Source: Amanita rubescens (lineage: Eukaryota; Basidiomycota; Agaricomycetes; Agaricales; Amanitaceae). From it: a DNA stretch of 64,000 bases. The stretch's first letter is position 1, and every line of letters begins with the position of its first letter. Made by a program: the position numbers and the translations under genes. The notes below the pieces were generated by a model that saw only the letters and a program-made list of their open reading frames with translations, ran no database searches and was not told where the DNA came from. The stretch lies in the NCBI GenBank assembly GCA_015039365.1, contig WION01000066.1, positions 1-64,000 of the forward strand. The letters are read 5' to 3'. Positions 1 to 11,218 of this stretch are shown one piece after another.

Positions 1-3000
1 ATTGGAACTCTTCCACGATGTGATCAAGGTGACAGAGAATATTATTGTCTTACTATGCTGACCTTGTTCAAATCTTGGCATGATCCTCTGACCTTGAAGG
101 CTAAACAATGCACATGGGAAGATAAATTCCTTAATCATAAGTTTACAGATAGACAACAAGAGCTCTTGAAAAACTTTAACATCAAATATGAGTGTCTGGA
201 TGCACGTGATGATTATAGTGCACAGTTGAAAAGTGGTGGTAATAATCTTTTCTTTCCTTATGGACAAGGATATGAACATGAACAAGACAAGTTTGATCCT
301 GATTTGTTTACAAAGTCAAATGGATTTGAGAATTTACATCAGGATGACAATATGATGCTTCAACAAGCAGGTAGGTCTGAATTATGGCGACAAAGAGAAG
401 CAGAAGGAATAAGGAATGTATTGCACAATACTGGATGGTCTAAGAAGTTTATAGATGAGGCTCCTAGTAATGTAAACTACTTGCCTTTCTTACCTGAATG
501 CACATTACCTGCTTCAGAATGGAAAAGAAGGGTTCAGTGTCTCAAAAATACTGTTCTAGAGAAAAGGCAGAAAACAATCACAATAGAAGATAAAACAACA
601 GCTGCTTATCACAAGCATGACCATAACAATGTAATAGTTATTGATAAATCTTATTTAGAGAATAGGTTCTACACCACAAAGCATGAAATATCAATTGACA
701 ACATATGCAAGAAGTTTACCTTAACTGAGGACCAAGAACGTGCTTTTAAGATAGTTGCTCATCACATTATTATGCCACACTCTGATCAGCTTAAAATGTA
801 CATTGGAGGAATAGGTGGAACAGGGAAGTCTCGAGTAATTAGTGCAATATCAGATTATTTTGTGCATCGAAATGAATCTTTCCGATTTGTCATTGTTGCT
901 CCCACTGGCTCTGCTGCTGCTTTATTAGGTGGATCAACCTATCACTCAATGTTTGGTATAAATGATAAAATTGGAAAAATATCAGAAAAAAATCGAGCTC
1001 AGGTCCGAACACAGTTGAAGGGCATTGATTATGTTTTCTTTGATGAGGTGTCAATGCTATCAGCACATGATCTTTATAAAATTAGTGCTCAACTGTGTAG
1101 GGTACTGAATAAACCAGAAGTACCTTTTGGGGGCATTAATATGATTTTTGCAGGTGATTTTGGTCAATTGCCCCCACCTATGGGTGCTGAGAGTGTTTCT
1201 CTATACAGCAGAACAATTGGGAGATTTGCAAAAAGGGTGCACTCTCAGGAGGAGACAATGGGTAGATCTTTGTGGCATCAAGTAACAATAGTGGTTATAC
1301 TTAGAAAAAATATGCGACAACAAAATAAGAGTAATGAAGATGAAAAATTCCGAAAATGCCTTGATAACATAAGATACAAAGATTGTGATCCAGAAGATAT
1401 TCATTTTCTTAGGACACGAATAACATCTTTTCATTCTCAAAAGGCATCAATATGTGACAAAGACTTCAGAAATGTTGCAATAATCACTGCAAGAAATGCT
1501 CAAAAAGATGAAATAAACAAGATTGGTTGCATAAGATTTGCTGAAGAAACAAATCAGCAATTAACACATTTCTACTCTGATGATTCAACAAAACAAAAAG
1601 ATGATGATGCACAGCAAAAGAAGAAAATGAGAAAGACCAAAACACTACATGAAATTAACCCAGCATTACAAAAATTACTCTGGGATTTGCCACATTCTTC
1701 TGCTGACAAGCATATAGCTGGAAGGCTTTCATTATGTATTGGTTTACCTGTGATGATAAAATGCAATGCTGCCACTGAGTTATGCATAACAAATGGCCAA
1801 GAAGCCACAGTGGTTGGGTGGCAATCAAAACTGGGCAGCAAAGAGCAACTAATGCTGGATACTTTGTTTCTTGAATTGAAAAATCCTCCTTCAAAGGTCA
1901 AAATAGATGGTTTGAGAGAGAATGTTGTGCCTCTCACTTGCACAACAAATAATATCACTTGCACCTTACCTGATGACAATAGAATAACTATTTTAAGATC
2001 TCAAGTAGAAGTGTTACCAAACTTTGCAATGACTGACTTTGCATCACAAGGAAAAACATGCCCTTTCAATCCTGTTGACCTCAACAACTGTAGGTCACAT
2101 CAAGCATATTATACAGTCTTGTCAAGAAGTGCAACTGCAGCTGGCACTGTCATACTGCAAGGTTTTGATCCAAAGAAAATAACAGGAAAGGCATCAGGCG
2201 CATTGAGACAAGAGTACAGAGATCTTGAATTGCTAGATGAGATAACAAAGCTGAAGTACCACAGCAAATTACCCAACACAGTCTTTGGTGATAGAAGAAA
2301 TGACTTGATACATGCATATAGACTACACAAAGGTTTAGATTATGTACCTGCCACAGTACATAACTCTATTAGATGGAGTGACTTGGACCCAATGTTAGAA
2401 CCTATTGATGATAATATTGGTTGGGAAATAGTAACAAAAACTAACACACCTTCTAAATCAATCAATCCCATTAATGATAAATCCTCTCACAAGCACAAAC
2501 TAGAAGAAGAAGATGAGATTGTTGATATGCAGAGTTCAAAGAAAAAATGCTATGACAATGAAATGCTTTTAGATAAACCAGAAAGAGAAGTATCAATTGA
2601 TTCCTTAACCCCCAGTGGGCCTTCATGGCACAGAAACAGTTGTGCTTATGACTCAATACTATGCATTATTTATGCAATATGGATGAGTGATAGATCATTA
2701 TGGACTGATCAAATGAAAAATCTGAATAATGCCCACCTTGGAAAAATTGCTAGAGACTTTGAAAAAGTTCAAAGAAACCTGACTACACTCAATTCTGCTA
2801 GAGATAGGTTACGTCGGAGTTTGCAAAAAGTTTCCAATGATAAGTTTCCATGGGGAGATTTTGCATCAGTAAATGATGTCTTGGAGTGTATATTAACAAC
2901 AGGATCTGTAACTGTCAAAACACTACTAACATGTCCTCAACATGATACATCTACAATATATTATCTCCCAAATACAAGCTGCTTGATAGCAGCAGGTGCA

Positions 3001-3417
3001 AACAAAATACTTTCTATAAGTCATTGGATGGAAAATTTCTGGGAATCTTCACAACACAGATGTAATTTTTGCCATGAGAATCTGCAAATGAAGAGCACCA
3101 TCTGCCAAGTATTACCAATTTTAGTTTTTCATTTTGCAGGACAAAAGCCAACAATTGACTCAAAAATTATAATAGATGTTATTACTATCAGAGCCACCTA
3201 CATTTTAAGAGGGGTTATTTACTTTGGTGAATATCATTACACATCAAGATTGGTGAATGAAGTTGTTATGGCATGGTTTCATGATGGAATAGCTACTGGT
3301 AATAGTGTTATTTATGAAGGAAATGCAAGAGATATTGATATGAGCATATGTAGGGGTAAAAATGCCTCAGTAGCAATATATACTTACCATATGTCACAAA
3401 ATATGCATGCAGAATGA
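1..3417 (+). CDS. Helitron PIF1-type helicase with C-terminal USP-like domain (5' partial)
   Basis: This is the C-terminal part of a Helitron RepHel-type protein. The frame is open from base 1 (first in-frame ATG at 55), so the Rep/HUH part must lie to the left. Numbering from that ATG, a PIF1/RecD-like SF1 helicase runs from about residue 225 to 720. It shows Walker A GGIGGTGKS near 252-260, Walker B VFFDEVSM near 327-334, and the GDFGQLPPP motif. Upstream, the REYYCLTMLTLFKSW stretch is typical of the Rep-helicase linker in fungal Helitrons. A low-complexity linker follows. Residues from about 855 to 1110 then look like a ubiquitin-specific-protease fold: a Cys box NSCAYDS (Cys 863), a C-x2-C pair, and a His box EYHYTSRL (His 1061) followed by WFHDG. 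The helicase would unwind DNA during rolling-circle transposition. The protease role is inferred. The gene is AT-rich and poor in CpG. Confidence 0.85.
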   Translation: MGTLPRCDQGDREYYCLTMLTLFKSWHDPLTLKAKQCTWEDKFLNHKFTDRQQELLKNFNIKYECLDARDDYSAQLKSGGNNLFFPYGQGYEHEQDKFDPDLFTKSNGFENLHQDDNMMLQQAGRSELWRQREAEGIRNVLHNTGWSKKFIDEAPSNVNYLPFLPECTLPASEWKRRVQCLKNTVLEKRQKTITIEDKTTAAYHKHDHNNVIVIDKSYLENRFYTTKHEISIDNICKKFTLTEDQERAFKIVAHHIIMPHSDQLKMYIGGIGGTGKSRVISAISDYFVHRNESFRFVIVAPTGSAAALLGGSTYHSMFGINDKIGKISEKNRAQVRTQLKGIDYVFFDEVSMLSAHDLYKISAQLCRVLNKPEVPFGGINMIFAGDFGQLPPPMGAESVSLYSRTIGRFAKRVHSQEETMGRSLWHQVTIVVILRKNMRQQNKSNEDEKFRKCLDNIRYKDCDPEDIHFLRTRITSFHSQKASICDKDFRNVAIITARNAQKDEINKIGCIRFAEETNQQLTHFYSDDSTKQKDDDAQQKKKMRKTKTLHEINPALQKLLWDLPHSSADKHIAGRLSLCIGLPVMIKCNAATELCITNGQEATVVGWQSKLGSKEQLMLDTLFLELKNPPSKVKIDGLRENVVPLTCTTNNITCTLPDDNRITILRSQVEVLPNFAMTDFASQGKTCPFNPVDLNNCRSHQAYYTVLSRSATAAGTVILQGFDPKKITGKASGALRQEYRDLELLDEITKLKYHSKLPNTVFGDRRNDLIHAYRLHKGLDYVPATVHNSIRWSDLDPMLEPIDDNIGWEIVTKTNTPSKSINPINDKSSHKHKLEEEDEIVDMQSSKKKCYDNEMLLDKPEREVSIDSLTPSGPSWHRNSCAYDSILCIIYAIWMSDRSLWTDQMKNLNNAHLGKIARDFEKVQRNLTTLNSARDRLRRSLQKVSNDKFPWGDFASVNDVLECILTTGSVTVKTLLTCPQHDTSTIYYLPNTSCLIAAGANKILSISHWMENFWESSQHRCNFCHENLQMKSTICQVLPILVFHFAGQKPTIDSKIIIDVITIRATYILRGVIYFGEYHYTSRLVNEVVMAWFHDGIATGNSVIYEGNARDIDMSICRGKNASVAIYTYHMSQNMHAE

Positions 3418-4640
3418 TGAGTCATACACTTTTCCAAAGTTATTGAGTTTCAACTACCAGCAATTCCCAATAGATGAGATAGCAAAGACCAGATATCACC
3501 TGCCATTATACTAGCGTGGACAATCCAGTTCTTTATAGTGCTGCCCTTAAACAGCTATTGTTGCAATGCAAAAGTACTATGATAATCACTGGGATTTGGT
3601 CCTGGTTATGAGGTTGAGCAGTGAAAAGATTGCCAGAAGCTCATACTGGCAACATTCTAGATCCACTTTAAAGATGTTGTTCAAGCAATTGACACATAAT
3701 GCCCTGTTCAAAATCAAGTGCACATCATGTGCATCAATTTTGGTCAGCTGCTAAAGCCTATTCACCTGACTATGTGTAAATTAGTATTTGGGAGTGGGAC
3801 AGATCAACATTCTAAGACCAAGTGGATGGAGGAATCAGTTCTATCGTTGTTCACTTTGAATGGTTTGTAACACTTTAAGTTGCTGACCAACTCAGATGGC
3901 CAACTTGCTATGATTGAAACAAGCAAAATAATGTACATGTTCATCATCTATGTATGTCACAGCTTCCTTCCAAGTTTCATAAACTTTTCACATATCTGAG
4001 CCATGTACAATTAGATTTAGAATTTCTATCTAGCAGTATTTTGAGAATCTCAATTTCAAGGAACATTTTCTGTCTGCTTGTTGTGGGATTCAGTTTCAAT
4101 TCTTAGTGTTAAGCTAGTACTTAGAAAATGGCATGATGAAACTTGAATAGCATGCCCAGACCCCATGCTCCACTCAAGATCACACATACTAACTGTGTGT
4201 GGCAAGGACAATTCTTGCTTTGTCTCAATACAGAAGTTTCACACTGGTAACAAGAGCAGCAAACAACTCAAATTCTCTCTCAAAGAAAACCCCACTGCCT
4301 TCACCTTTGATGACCTCCAACCCCCCAAACCACCATGAATCCCCCTCCCCCTGCCTAGATTTCATTAGTAGCTTACCAGACACTACCATGCTAAATACAA
4401 CTACCACACTATACACTTATTATACAAACCTCTGCAGAGGTGAAACACTCTTTATACAATAGAGTACATAATAAAGGGCCCATTTCTATTCAGAAAAAAA
4501 AAAAGAAACTTGAATAGCACTTAGTATGTATGTATATCCAAGACTCTTATGATCCATTGAACAATAACATTGACTTGACAATCTGTAAACAAAATTGTGC
4601 AACCACCAGCCTTGCTATAGACTATAGTTTTATTATAGCC
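3418..4640. other. AT-rich 3' flank of the Helitron helicase; no gene seen
   Basis: No ORF here shows a recognisable domain. The stretch is AT-rich like the helicase gene and probably includes the Helitron 3' end. I could not identify a CTRR terminus with its hairpin with any certainty. An A-rich run lies at about 4493-4508, and base composition changes to GC-rich host-like sequence after about 4640. Confidence 0.4.
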
Positions 4641-6460
4641 AAAAAAAGGATGGCCTCGGATATGCCACGCAAAGCGGTGGCCCACATCGCCAAGTTGCCT
4701 GAAGACCTTCTTGGCATGCATTCTGTTGACAGAAACCTAGCGCCTCTTCTACAAACTCGTATTCATGAAAGGCCCCCTCTTGGACCGAGCTCGAGCCGAC
4801 GTTGTACCCTCTCAGCAACAAATCCGGATTGCAGCGAGGAAGAGAGTCTACGATATGCGGTACCTCACAAGGCAACGGCTCTATAGCCCCTTCCTCCCCG
4901 TAACCCAACCTCTCAGTTATAGCATCCCTATCGACGGAAAAGGAAAAGAACCCCTCCGTTCACCCTCTCCACCCTCCTCAGGCTCAGAAGAAGAAACAAC
5001 TCAAATCCACCTCGACATGTTCACCCCTCTCTCTACCGCTATACACCCCCACTTTCTGCTTCACAAACACATCCACCCCAGCACTGATCACTTTTCGATT
5101 GATTCGCTCGACGAAGGCGTCACTCACAGCCCAATGCTGAAACAGCTCAACCCCGAGGACGTTTCACCGCATAGGATCGTCCCGGATTACCCGTTCCTCT
5201 CCGCACCCAGATAGAGGCGAATATGAAAGAGGCGTGGGGGAACTTGATCAACATTGCTCAAGATATTGGAGGTGTCGTAGACGAAGAGGAGGATGGGGAT
5301 TATAGCGACGAGGGTGAAGGCGGCGACGACGATACCGACGAGCATGGCGTCGAAGTAAGTCTCATTCCACCTTTTGTTCCCTGATTCTAACCTTGCGCGC
5401 ATGCAGGTTTCGATCATACCCCCAGGCGTCTCCTCCGACATCCAAGATCCCACCCACTTTGGACCGTCTAGCATCCAACCCACCAACGCCTCAACCGAAG
5501 AACAAGCGGACGAAGAAGACCAAGGCCTCACGGGCCACGAATGGTCCGTCTCAATCCGAAACACGCGTCGTTGGATCGAACGACTCATCGATTCCTTTTC
5601 CTACCTCGATTTTGTCAGGATGGGGGGTGCTGCCGGGTATTGGGGAATCAAGGAACGGTGGGAGGCGTTGAGAGCTCGTCAGGGCACGAGGGCCGATAAC
5701 TCGGGCGTAGTGGACGGATGGGATTGGGCAGGCGTAGAAGGCGAATGGAGGCGTGTCGTTTGTTGGATGGATTATCAAGACTTGTTGCGTGCGTGTCCTC
5801 CTTTCTTATTCTCTGATTCACACAACTGACCCATGTGCACATTTCATAGCGTAAATACCACAACAACAAACCAAGTAAAAGACGCGACTGACCCCACCTT
5901 TTGCAGTCAAGAACAGGCCGACCAACGGGCAACGAAGAAGACATCAGCGAAGCTATCCGGTTATTCGCCATCACGCTACGCGTAACGGGGTACTCTCCGC
6001 CTCCTCTTCGTCCTACCCCTTCTTCCTCAACTCCACTTCAAGACGAATCAGCCGATCCAAACGCCATCATCTGGCACCTCCCCGTTATCCGCTTTTCTGG
6101 CGAATCTAAATTGGGAGAGGAAGGTACTGGAACGCAACCGCCGATCAGAAAGCTGAAAGGGACAGTCAAGATAATTGGTGATGAGGCCGTTTTATGGTCC
6201 ATGGTGAGTGTCGCATTTCCTCTTACTCGTTTATTGTTAATTTGAAAGCAGACGTCCAGCTACGTTGGGCAAGATGACCCGGAGTGGGTCGTGAATGGCG
6301 TTCAGATTTGATTTATTGGTTCAGCAGCTGGGTTCCTGGGTTGTGGACTGGTCCAGATCAGTAAGTGTATCTTTTTGTTCGCTAATGCTACGATTGATGT
6401 TGGGCTTGTAGCTCTCGAGGAGATCCGATTGGGCCGAGTTGGCAATGGAAAGTCGCATAA
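4641..6460 (+). pseudogene. Decayed F-box-type gene of agaricomycetes
   Basis: Conserved blocks appear in order on the plus strand. An F-box-like LPEDLL is at about 4697. The block reading AARKRVYDMRYL...PFLPV lies at 4830-4900. Acidic exons run to 5355. An exon starts at 5407 after a GTAAGT..CAG intron, then one from about 5907, then the C-terminal beta-rich domain (KGTVKIIGD, W..VNGVQI, GDPIGPSWQWK), which ends at a TAA at 6458-6460. Such proteins are abundant in mushroom genomes and are presumed SCF substrate adaptors. This copy is broken: a frame change is needed near 5205-5220, a TGA at 6309-6311 interrupts the block after GVQI, and about one base is missing near 6330 before LWTGPDQ-like sequence. 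The family assignment rests on my recognition of the C-terminal pattern; the gene state is read from the sequence. Confidence 0.6.
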
Positions 6461-8228
6461 AATGTATAGTTAGGCAATGTCTGTGTAAATTATTATACTG
6501 AGTAGATGAAGCCTCGCTGCACGTCCACGGTGCAATACACCAACTGAATATCGATTTCACCAAACTAATTGCCGGGACGGCTATTGAACTGAGGGAAAAT
6601 GACGTATATCATGAGTCATCAGTGAATCGTGTGTAAATAGAATAGCTTGCTATTCTATACAAAGTACTCAACGGCGTCGCATTGCGATGGAGCTAAGCGG
6701 AGCGTACTAAAGACATAAGGAGAAAACTCTAACTCACCTCAGTCGATGTGGTAAATGTAAGTCACAACGTCAAGATATGGAAGGTACTGTATAGTTATTT
6801 AATATAACGAGGAATCGGGATCAGAACTGTACGTGCCAAAATGCAAGAATGATCGCGCCCAACAACGGTGATTGCACATTCAACGTCGTGAACCGATTCG
6901 AATGACGCATCGAGTCTAGTTGCATTGCGCATTGTGCAGCGGGTTCGTAAGTGCTACTGGACTCCCGTCTCCGTCGTTTTCCACCCTCGCACCGATAGTC
7001 TGAACAGCCGCACACTGACATTTAGTGAGTTTAAAGAGATTTACACCTCTTGGCTATTCTCTTCTCTATCACATCCGTTCATCCGTTCCATCAGAGCCGA
7101 TCGGATTAGATAATATTATACTCATACCATATTTATAGTCTATTAATCCACTCGGACGTTGATTTTTCCCTTTCCCAAGGGATCAGAGGGGATGCTGAAG
7201 CCATCGAAGGAGATGTCGTAATCCTTCTTCACGTTGTATCCCCAAACTGCCCAGTGCCAGACCAAATGTGCAACTTTGAGAACTTCTACTACGACACAGC
7301 CTAGACAAGTATGTATTATTTGGAGTTGAACTTGAACCGCATTCAAATTCGAGTAACACCCCTATCGATCAACAAGTCCGGAATACTTCGGTCACGGCAT
7401 TTCCTGACTTCTGACTCTACCGATCAAAGCGGATTAAGTTGAGACTAAGCTTATTTCACCTCGTGAGCTCAGGATGTCCACGATTCTGACGAGGCCTGGA
7501 AGCGTTTGTCCGCGGACTAAGCATACTTGAAGAAAATCGATTTGGCACACGAATCGTGGAACGGTGGAAGTCAATAGGGTATAGTTGTACCTGGTTTAAC
7601 ACCTGGGCGGGGAAGGCTCCGTTCGTGTGGTTTGGAAGTTTGAAGAAGCATGGAGTATGATGGTCTCAGGACTCTGAATGATCACGGAAGTTGTCCCTTT
7701 GTAGGTGCAGGCGTCAAGTGTGGGCAGAAAAATGAGCAAAGAGAAGCTCCAAAAGGAATGCATCACAAGAGAAGGACCCTGTCGTCGCCGGGACCGAGGT
7801 ATCGCTTTCATTCATGATTTCATAATACGTCCGCGCATTTCTCCTTGACTCTGAAAGAACAAAAAGACTTTTTTGTTCTCATGATTCAAGAAATTTCGAC
7901 CTTGCTAGAACGTTGGGCTATTACTAAAATTTAGACTTCCCCTTCAAAGCGGTTGAAATATCAGATTTCGACTATTTTTCGGGAAGGCCGACTCAAGGTC
8001 AACTTAAATATGGGGTTTCTTTCTCTTTTCGGGGCGGCAGAAACTCGGCGCTTAGAATCTCTTTTAGTGAATTAAGTAAATCGCTGGTCGAAATTAGTGA
8101 TTTAAATAGGTTTTTGACGACGAAAATTCGAACTTTCCGGTGACAACTACCTTCCCATTCTGGTAGAGCACCACCACTGGGACGGTTTAAAAATGTGAAG
8201 TTCTTGATACAAGCAGGGCAGCATGAAC
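6461..8228. other. Intergenic, with a doubtful secreted-protein ORF on the minus strand
   Basis: No convincing gene. The only coding-like signals are on the minus strand. An ATG at 7763 opens a hydrophobic leader (MHSFWSFSLLIFLPTLDAC), and a second open stretch ends at 7143 with GKGKINVRVD followed by a stop. I could not connect the two with good splice sites, so no gene is called. The rest holds no repeats or motifs that I can support. Confidence 0.3.
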
Positions 8229-8807
8229 CTAAGCCTTATGATACGGATGGTAGTTCAGTGGGGAAGGCACCTCAGGCCCAATATCGCCCTCTCTAGCTCC
8301 CAAGACTTCCATCATACCATTCCTCCTGAACATGTGCGCCAATTGAATTGCATTCGGCTTCCCTAGCCGAGAATCCGCACCGTTTTTGGCAAGGAGCCGT
8401 ACCAGTTCGTCGTAGCCTTGGTATACTGCCGCTCCGATCGTTGATTGTCCCATATCGTTCAATCGATTCGGATCTGCCCCGCGTTGGAGCAATTCTTGCG
8501 TGAGTTCGAGGTGGCCCGCATAAGTTGCCAGCATCAAGAGCGTATTCCCTGGGGCCACTTCAGACTAGATAGAGACAGGGCAGGTGCTGAGATACCTTTA
8601 TCGTTCGTAAGGTTGATGGGCAACCCGGCGTCAACAGCAGGAAGGAGTTGGGCCGACTCTCCTCTTCGGGCAGCATCGAACATTCGACCAGCAAAGGCTA
8701 TGACATCCGGAGGCAACGAGGATTTGTTCGTGTATGTTTCATTTGCGATGGACTACAGAAGATATATGAGGGATATTGTTCATATAGACATCTCCAGAAC
8801 AGACCAT
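8229..8807 (-). CDS. Small ankyrin-repeat protein, three exons
   Basis: Complement of 8229-8557, 8596-8752 and 8805-8807, giving 162 residues. The start ATG alone forms exon 1 and is split off by a 52-nt GT..AG intron (8753-8804). A second intron of 38 nt (8558-8595) interrupts the first ankyrin helix pair. The joined frame reads MSIANETYTNKSSLPPDVIA, then AGRMFDAARRGE, then NTLLMLATYAGHLELTQELL, then RGADPNRLNDMGQSTIGAAV. This pattern matches a compact ankyrin protein of three to four repeats that is conserved in fungi and also found in bacteria; its function is not established. The protein is short and soluble, with no signal or membrane segment. Splice sites were assigned by eye, but length and frame close exactly (489 nt). 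Confidence 0.75.
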
Positions 8808-9001
8808 GGTCGGCGAGCCGTCGAGCGACGGGGAAGTTATTAAGTTACAGTAGTGTCAGTGGGCCGATATGTGCCTCAAGCCAGTAATATGGGATTTCCG
8901 ACATACCTAGTGAAAGTCGGATCTGCCAAGTCCTTCTGACTATCCGACGACATCTCCCATGAATAGATCCCTCGGACAATTCCGGTCCCCACGACCACCA
9001 A

Positions 9002-9431
9002 TCAGAAGCGCTCTGGTGACATGACAGCTATTTGCCGCTTCGTGAGAAGCCTGGCTATCGGGCTATCATCCGTAAGCTTTTCTTCCTCGAAGCTTCGGAA
9101 AGATCATTAGCAACGAATCGGACCCATTGAATACAACTCACATGGCCGCTTCTATAAACGAGTCCATGTCAATCCGGGAACCGAGCAGTGACAACAATGA
9201 TCCGGACATGCGACGACCATATTCCCTTCTGACAGTGAGAATGCTTCTGACCATAGCTGGCAAGTGAACGTAATTGGTTGCCGTGCTACACGCTATGGAG
9301 CCTGAGCGCGGCGAGCAGACCGGATTTGGGGGTGCTCTGGCAATATCCGCAGAATCTTCTGGGGAACGATCTGTATCATAATGTAGTTCTTTATGTTTCG
9401 TCAGGCTTCCCTCGAGTTTCTGTTCTTGCAT
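9002..9431 (-). CDS. Hypothetical protein, two exons
   Basis: Complement of 9002-9092 and 9142-9431, with a 49-nt intron (donor GTGAGT, acceptor AAG). It starts at an ATG at 9431 and would encode about 126 residues. The C-terminal half is the more protein-like: LLSLLGSRIDMDSFIEAA, then FEEEKLTDDSPIARLL, then VMSPERF and a stop. I recognise no domain. The N-terminal half is Ser/Pro-rich and could be 5' UTR read through, so the true start may lie further downstream. It is tail-to-head with the ankyrin gene and divergent from the duplicated family that begins near 9.8 kb. It could be spurious. Confidence 0.35.
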
Positions 9432-9458
9432 GGACTAACGGAGAGTGAACGCTATCCA

Positions 9459-9530
9459 TTATCCCCGCAACCTGAAAGGTGAAGGGTTCTATGGTGCATC
9501 CGATCATTGATCACATGATTATTAAGTAAG
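9459..9530 (+). repeat. Shared upstream repeat, copy 1
   Basis: This begins CCCCGCAACCTGAAAGGTG and is nearly identical to sequence at 10936-10960. It lies about 0.3 kb before the first copy of the duplicated gene family and is followed by a TGATCACATGATTA palindromic stretch. It is probably part of a duplicated promoter. Confidence 0.7.
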
Positions 9531-9777
9531 CTCACGTGAACTTGTCGTCTGCGCACAGGCCTCCGTCTGCTTACTCCTTTCGCCTTTTCCTCAGTGACCC
9601 TATTGCCTACGCACTAAGACCACCCTTATCCGATGATATATACATCATGCTTATGCTCATCAGTATACGCGAAATTTCGTCGCTCGACTTGCCTATACGA
9701 TCGCCCTTTTTCTTGAGTCAATATTTCCATTTGATCGTCATTCCTATATCATCTTCGATTGCAGCCTATGTTCCGTA

Positions 9778-10762
9778 ATGATTTTCTTGGATCTCCCCAT
9801 GCCTTTCCGCGCATCTCGCTTGACCGTTTATGACCATGTTGCACAGCGGTGTGACAACATTATGGCCCGATACGAGCAAAATACCGGGTCTGAGATGGTT
9901 CTGGTCCGGTGCGTCGCATCAACATATTGGTTGTTCTCATGTAACCCATGTTCACTAATAGAAATTCAATCTCATCAATGACACTACACGAGCCAAGGAT
10001 GTTTTCATGCTGAAAGTACCAACCGATGCCCCCAGAGATCTAGCATATCTTTTCGACTATCAGCTGACCGTGCTGAATTCGATCTGCATCAACGACGAAC
10101 AGATTGAGTCGGACAACAACCAGGTACGTTTGAGTGACCCTCGGATCGTTAACACGGTAATAATTCTATGCAGAACTTGCTATCAGACTACGGTGGTCCT
10201 TTGTTCAACCTTCATCAGGCAAAATTGGTGCAGAGGAACATTGTCGACGTAGAAGGAAAGCTAACTGCCCCGTGGCATGAATATGACAAATTGCGCGCGG
10301 GCTCGGTGGTTCTCATGAGAATATCCTTGCGTACATACATGCCCACGGACAGTTACCCACCCAAAAAGGTGTCATTCCATCATGGTTAACAGAACGCCGA
10401 CCGAAGTACTGACCCCTTATACATAGTTATACCAGATTTACACAGACAGAATCAAAGTCTTGTTGCCATCATACGATCCGATCGATGAACGCCCCATACG
10501 TGGTGTCATCGAGAACATTGCGCACAGCGAGGAAGACAAAGAGGGCGATAGCGACGACGAATTAGTTAAATCATTCGATGGCCGCCGCACGGACCAGAAA
10601 GAAGTTGGTCTCAAGCGTCCAACGTAACGTGTTTCTTTTGTCTGATAAAAACTGTGGTCTTATACTATTGGTCAGACCCCCACAGCTTCCTCAAGCAGCG
10701 CTCCGCCGCCTCCTGCCGTAAAACAGGCGAAAACGCCCAGCAGGAAAAGTGCCGACAAATGA
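9778..10762 (+). CDS. Agaricomycete-type uncharacterised protein, copy A
   Basis: The clear exons are 9962-10123 (KFNLINDTTRAKDVFML..), 10174-10368 (LLSDYGGPLFN.., then EYDKLRAGSVVLMRISLRTY) and 10427-10623 (YQIYTDRIKVLLPSYDPID). They are joined by 50- and 58-nt GT..AG introns and all keep frame. A last exon seems to encode a Lys/Ser-rich tail ending at 10762. The core, a PW-E-YDKLR-G--V-M block followed by a YQI-A-RIKVL block, belongs to a family I know as hypothetical proteins in mushroom genomes, with no established function. Two joins do not keep phase: exon 1 (ATG at 9778) to 9962, and 10623 to the tail. Compared with copy B it also lacks a roughly 90-codon block after the first core exon. 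It may be decaying or spliced differently from what I can infer. Confidence 0.5.
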
Positions 10763-10899
10763 CTCATGAAAGAAATGAATTTGGATTAAGAACGGCGTCG
10801 CTTTCCATTTGTTCTATTACAGCTAAAAGAATGTATAATGTGTAACTGTAAAAAATAATGGTGTCGCTCAACGTTCAGTGAAGAAAAAAAGTGTTCGTG

Positions 10900-11010
10900 T
10901 TGCGGGTTTGCCGCGCAGGCGGGCGTAAAGCTTAATCCCCGCAACCTGAAAGGTGAAGGGTTTTACGGCGCAGCAACCGTTCAGGGGAGATCATTGAGCA
11001 CGTGATCACC
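10900..11010 (+). repeat. Shared upstream repeat, copy 2
   Basis: This contains two blocks. TTGCGGGTTTGCCGCGCAGG is shared with 12780-12800, and CCCCGCAACCTGAAAGGTG is shared with 9462-9482. It then runs into CACGTGATCACC. It sits directly upstream of gene copy B and connects copies 1 and 3 of the repeat. Confidence 0.75.
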
Positions 11011-11218
11011 TTGTGATGCTGCTGCCACTGCGCACGGACCTACATTTGCATGTAAATCATGTGATGTGCGATACACATTTTCTCGTACAATGCCACGCGT
11101 ACCCACTCTCGTCTGACGAGATGGTCAGCTACATTTTTAAGCACGATATCGACGTCCCTGGGATCTCTTTTTCAAATAAACCTTTGATCTTTTCTTTCAA
11201 CCGAGTATCCGAGCATGA

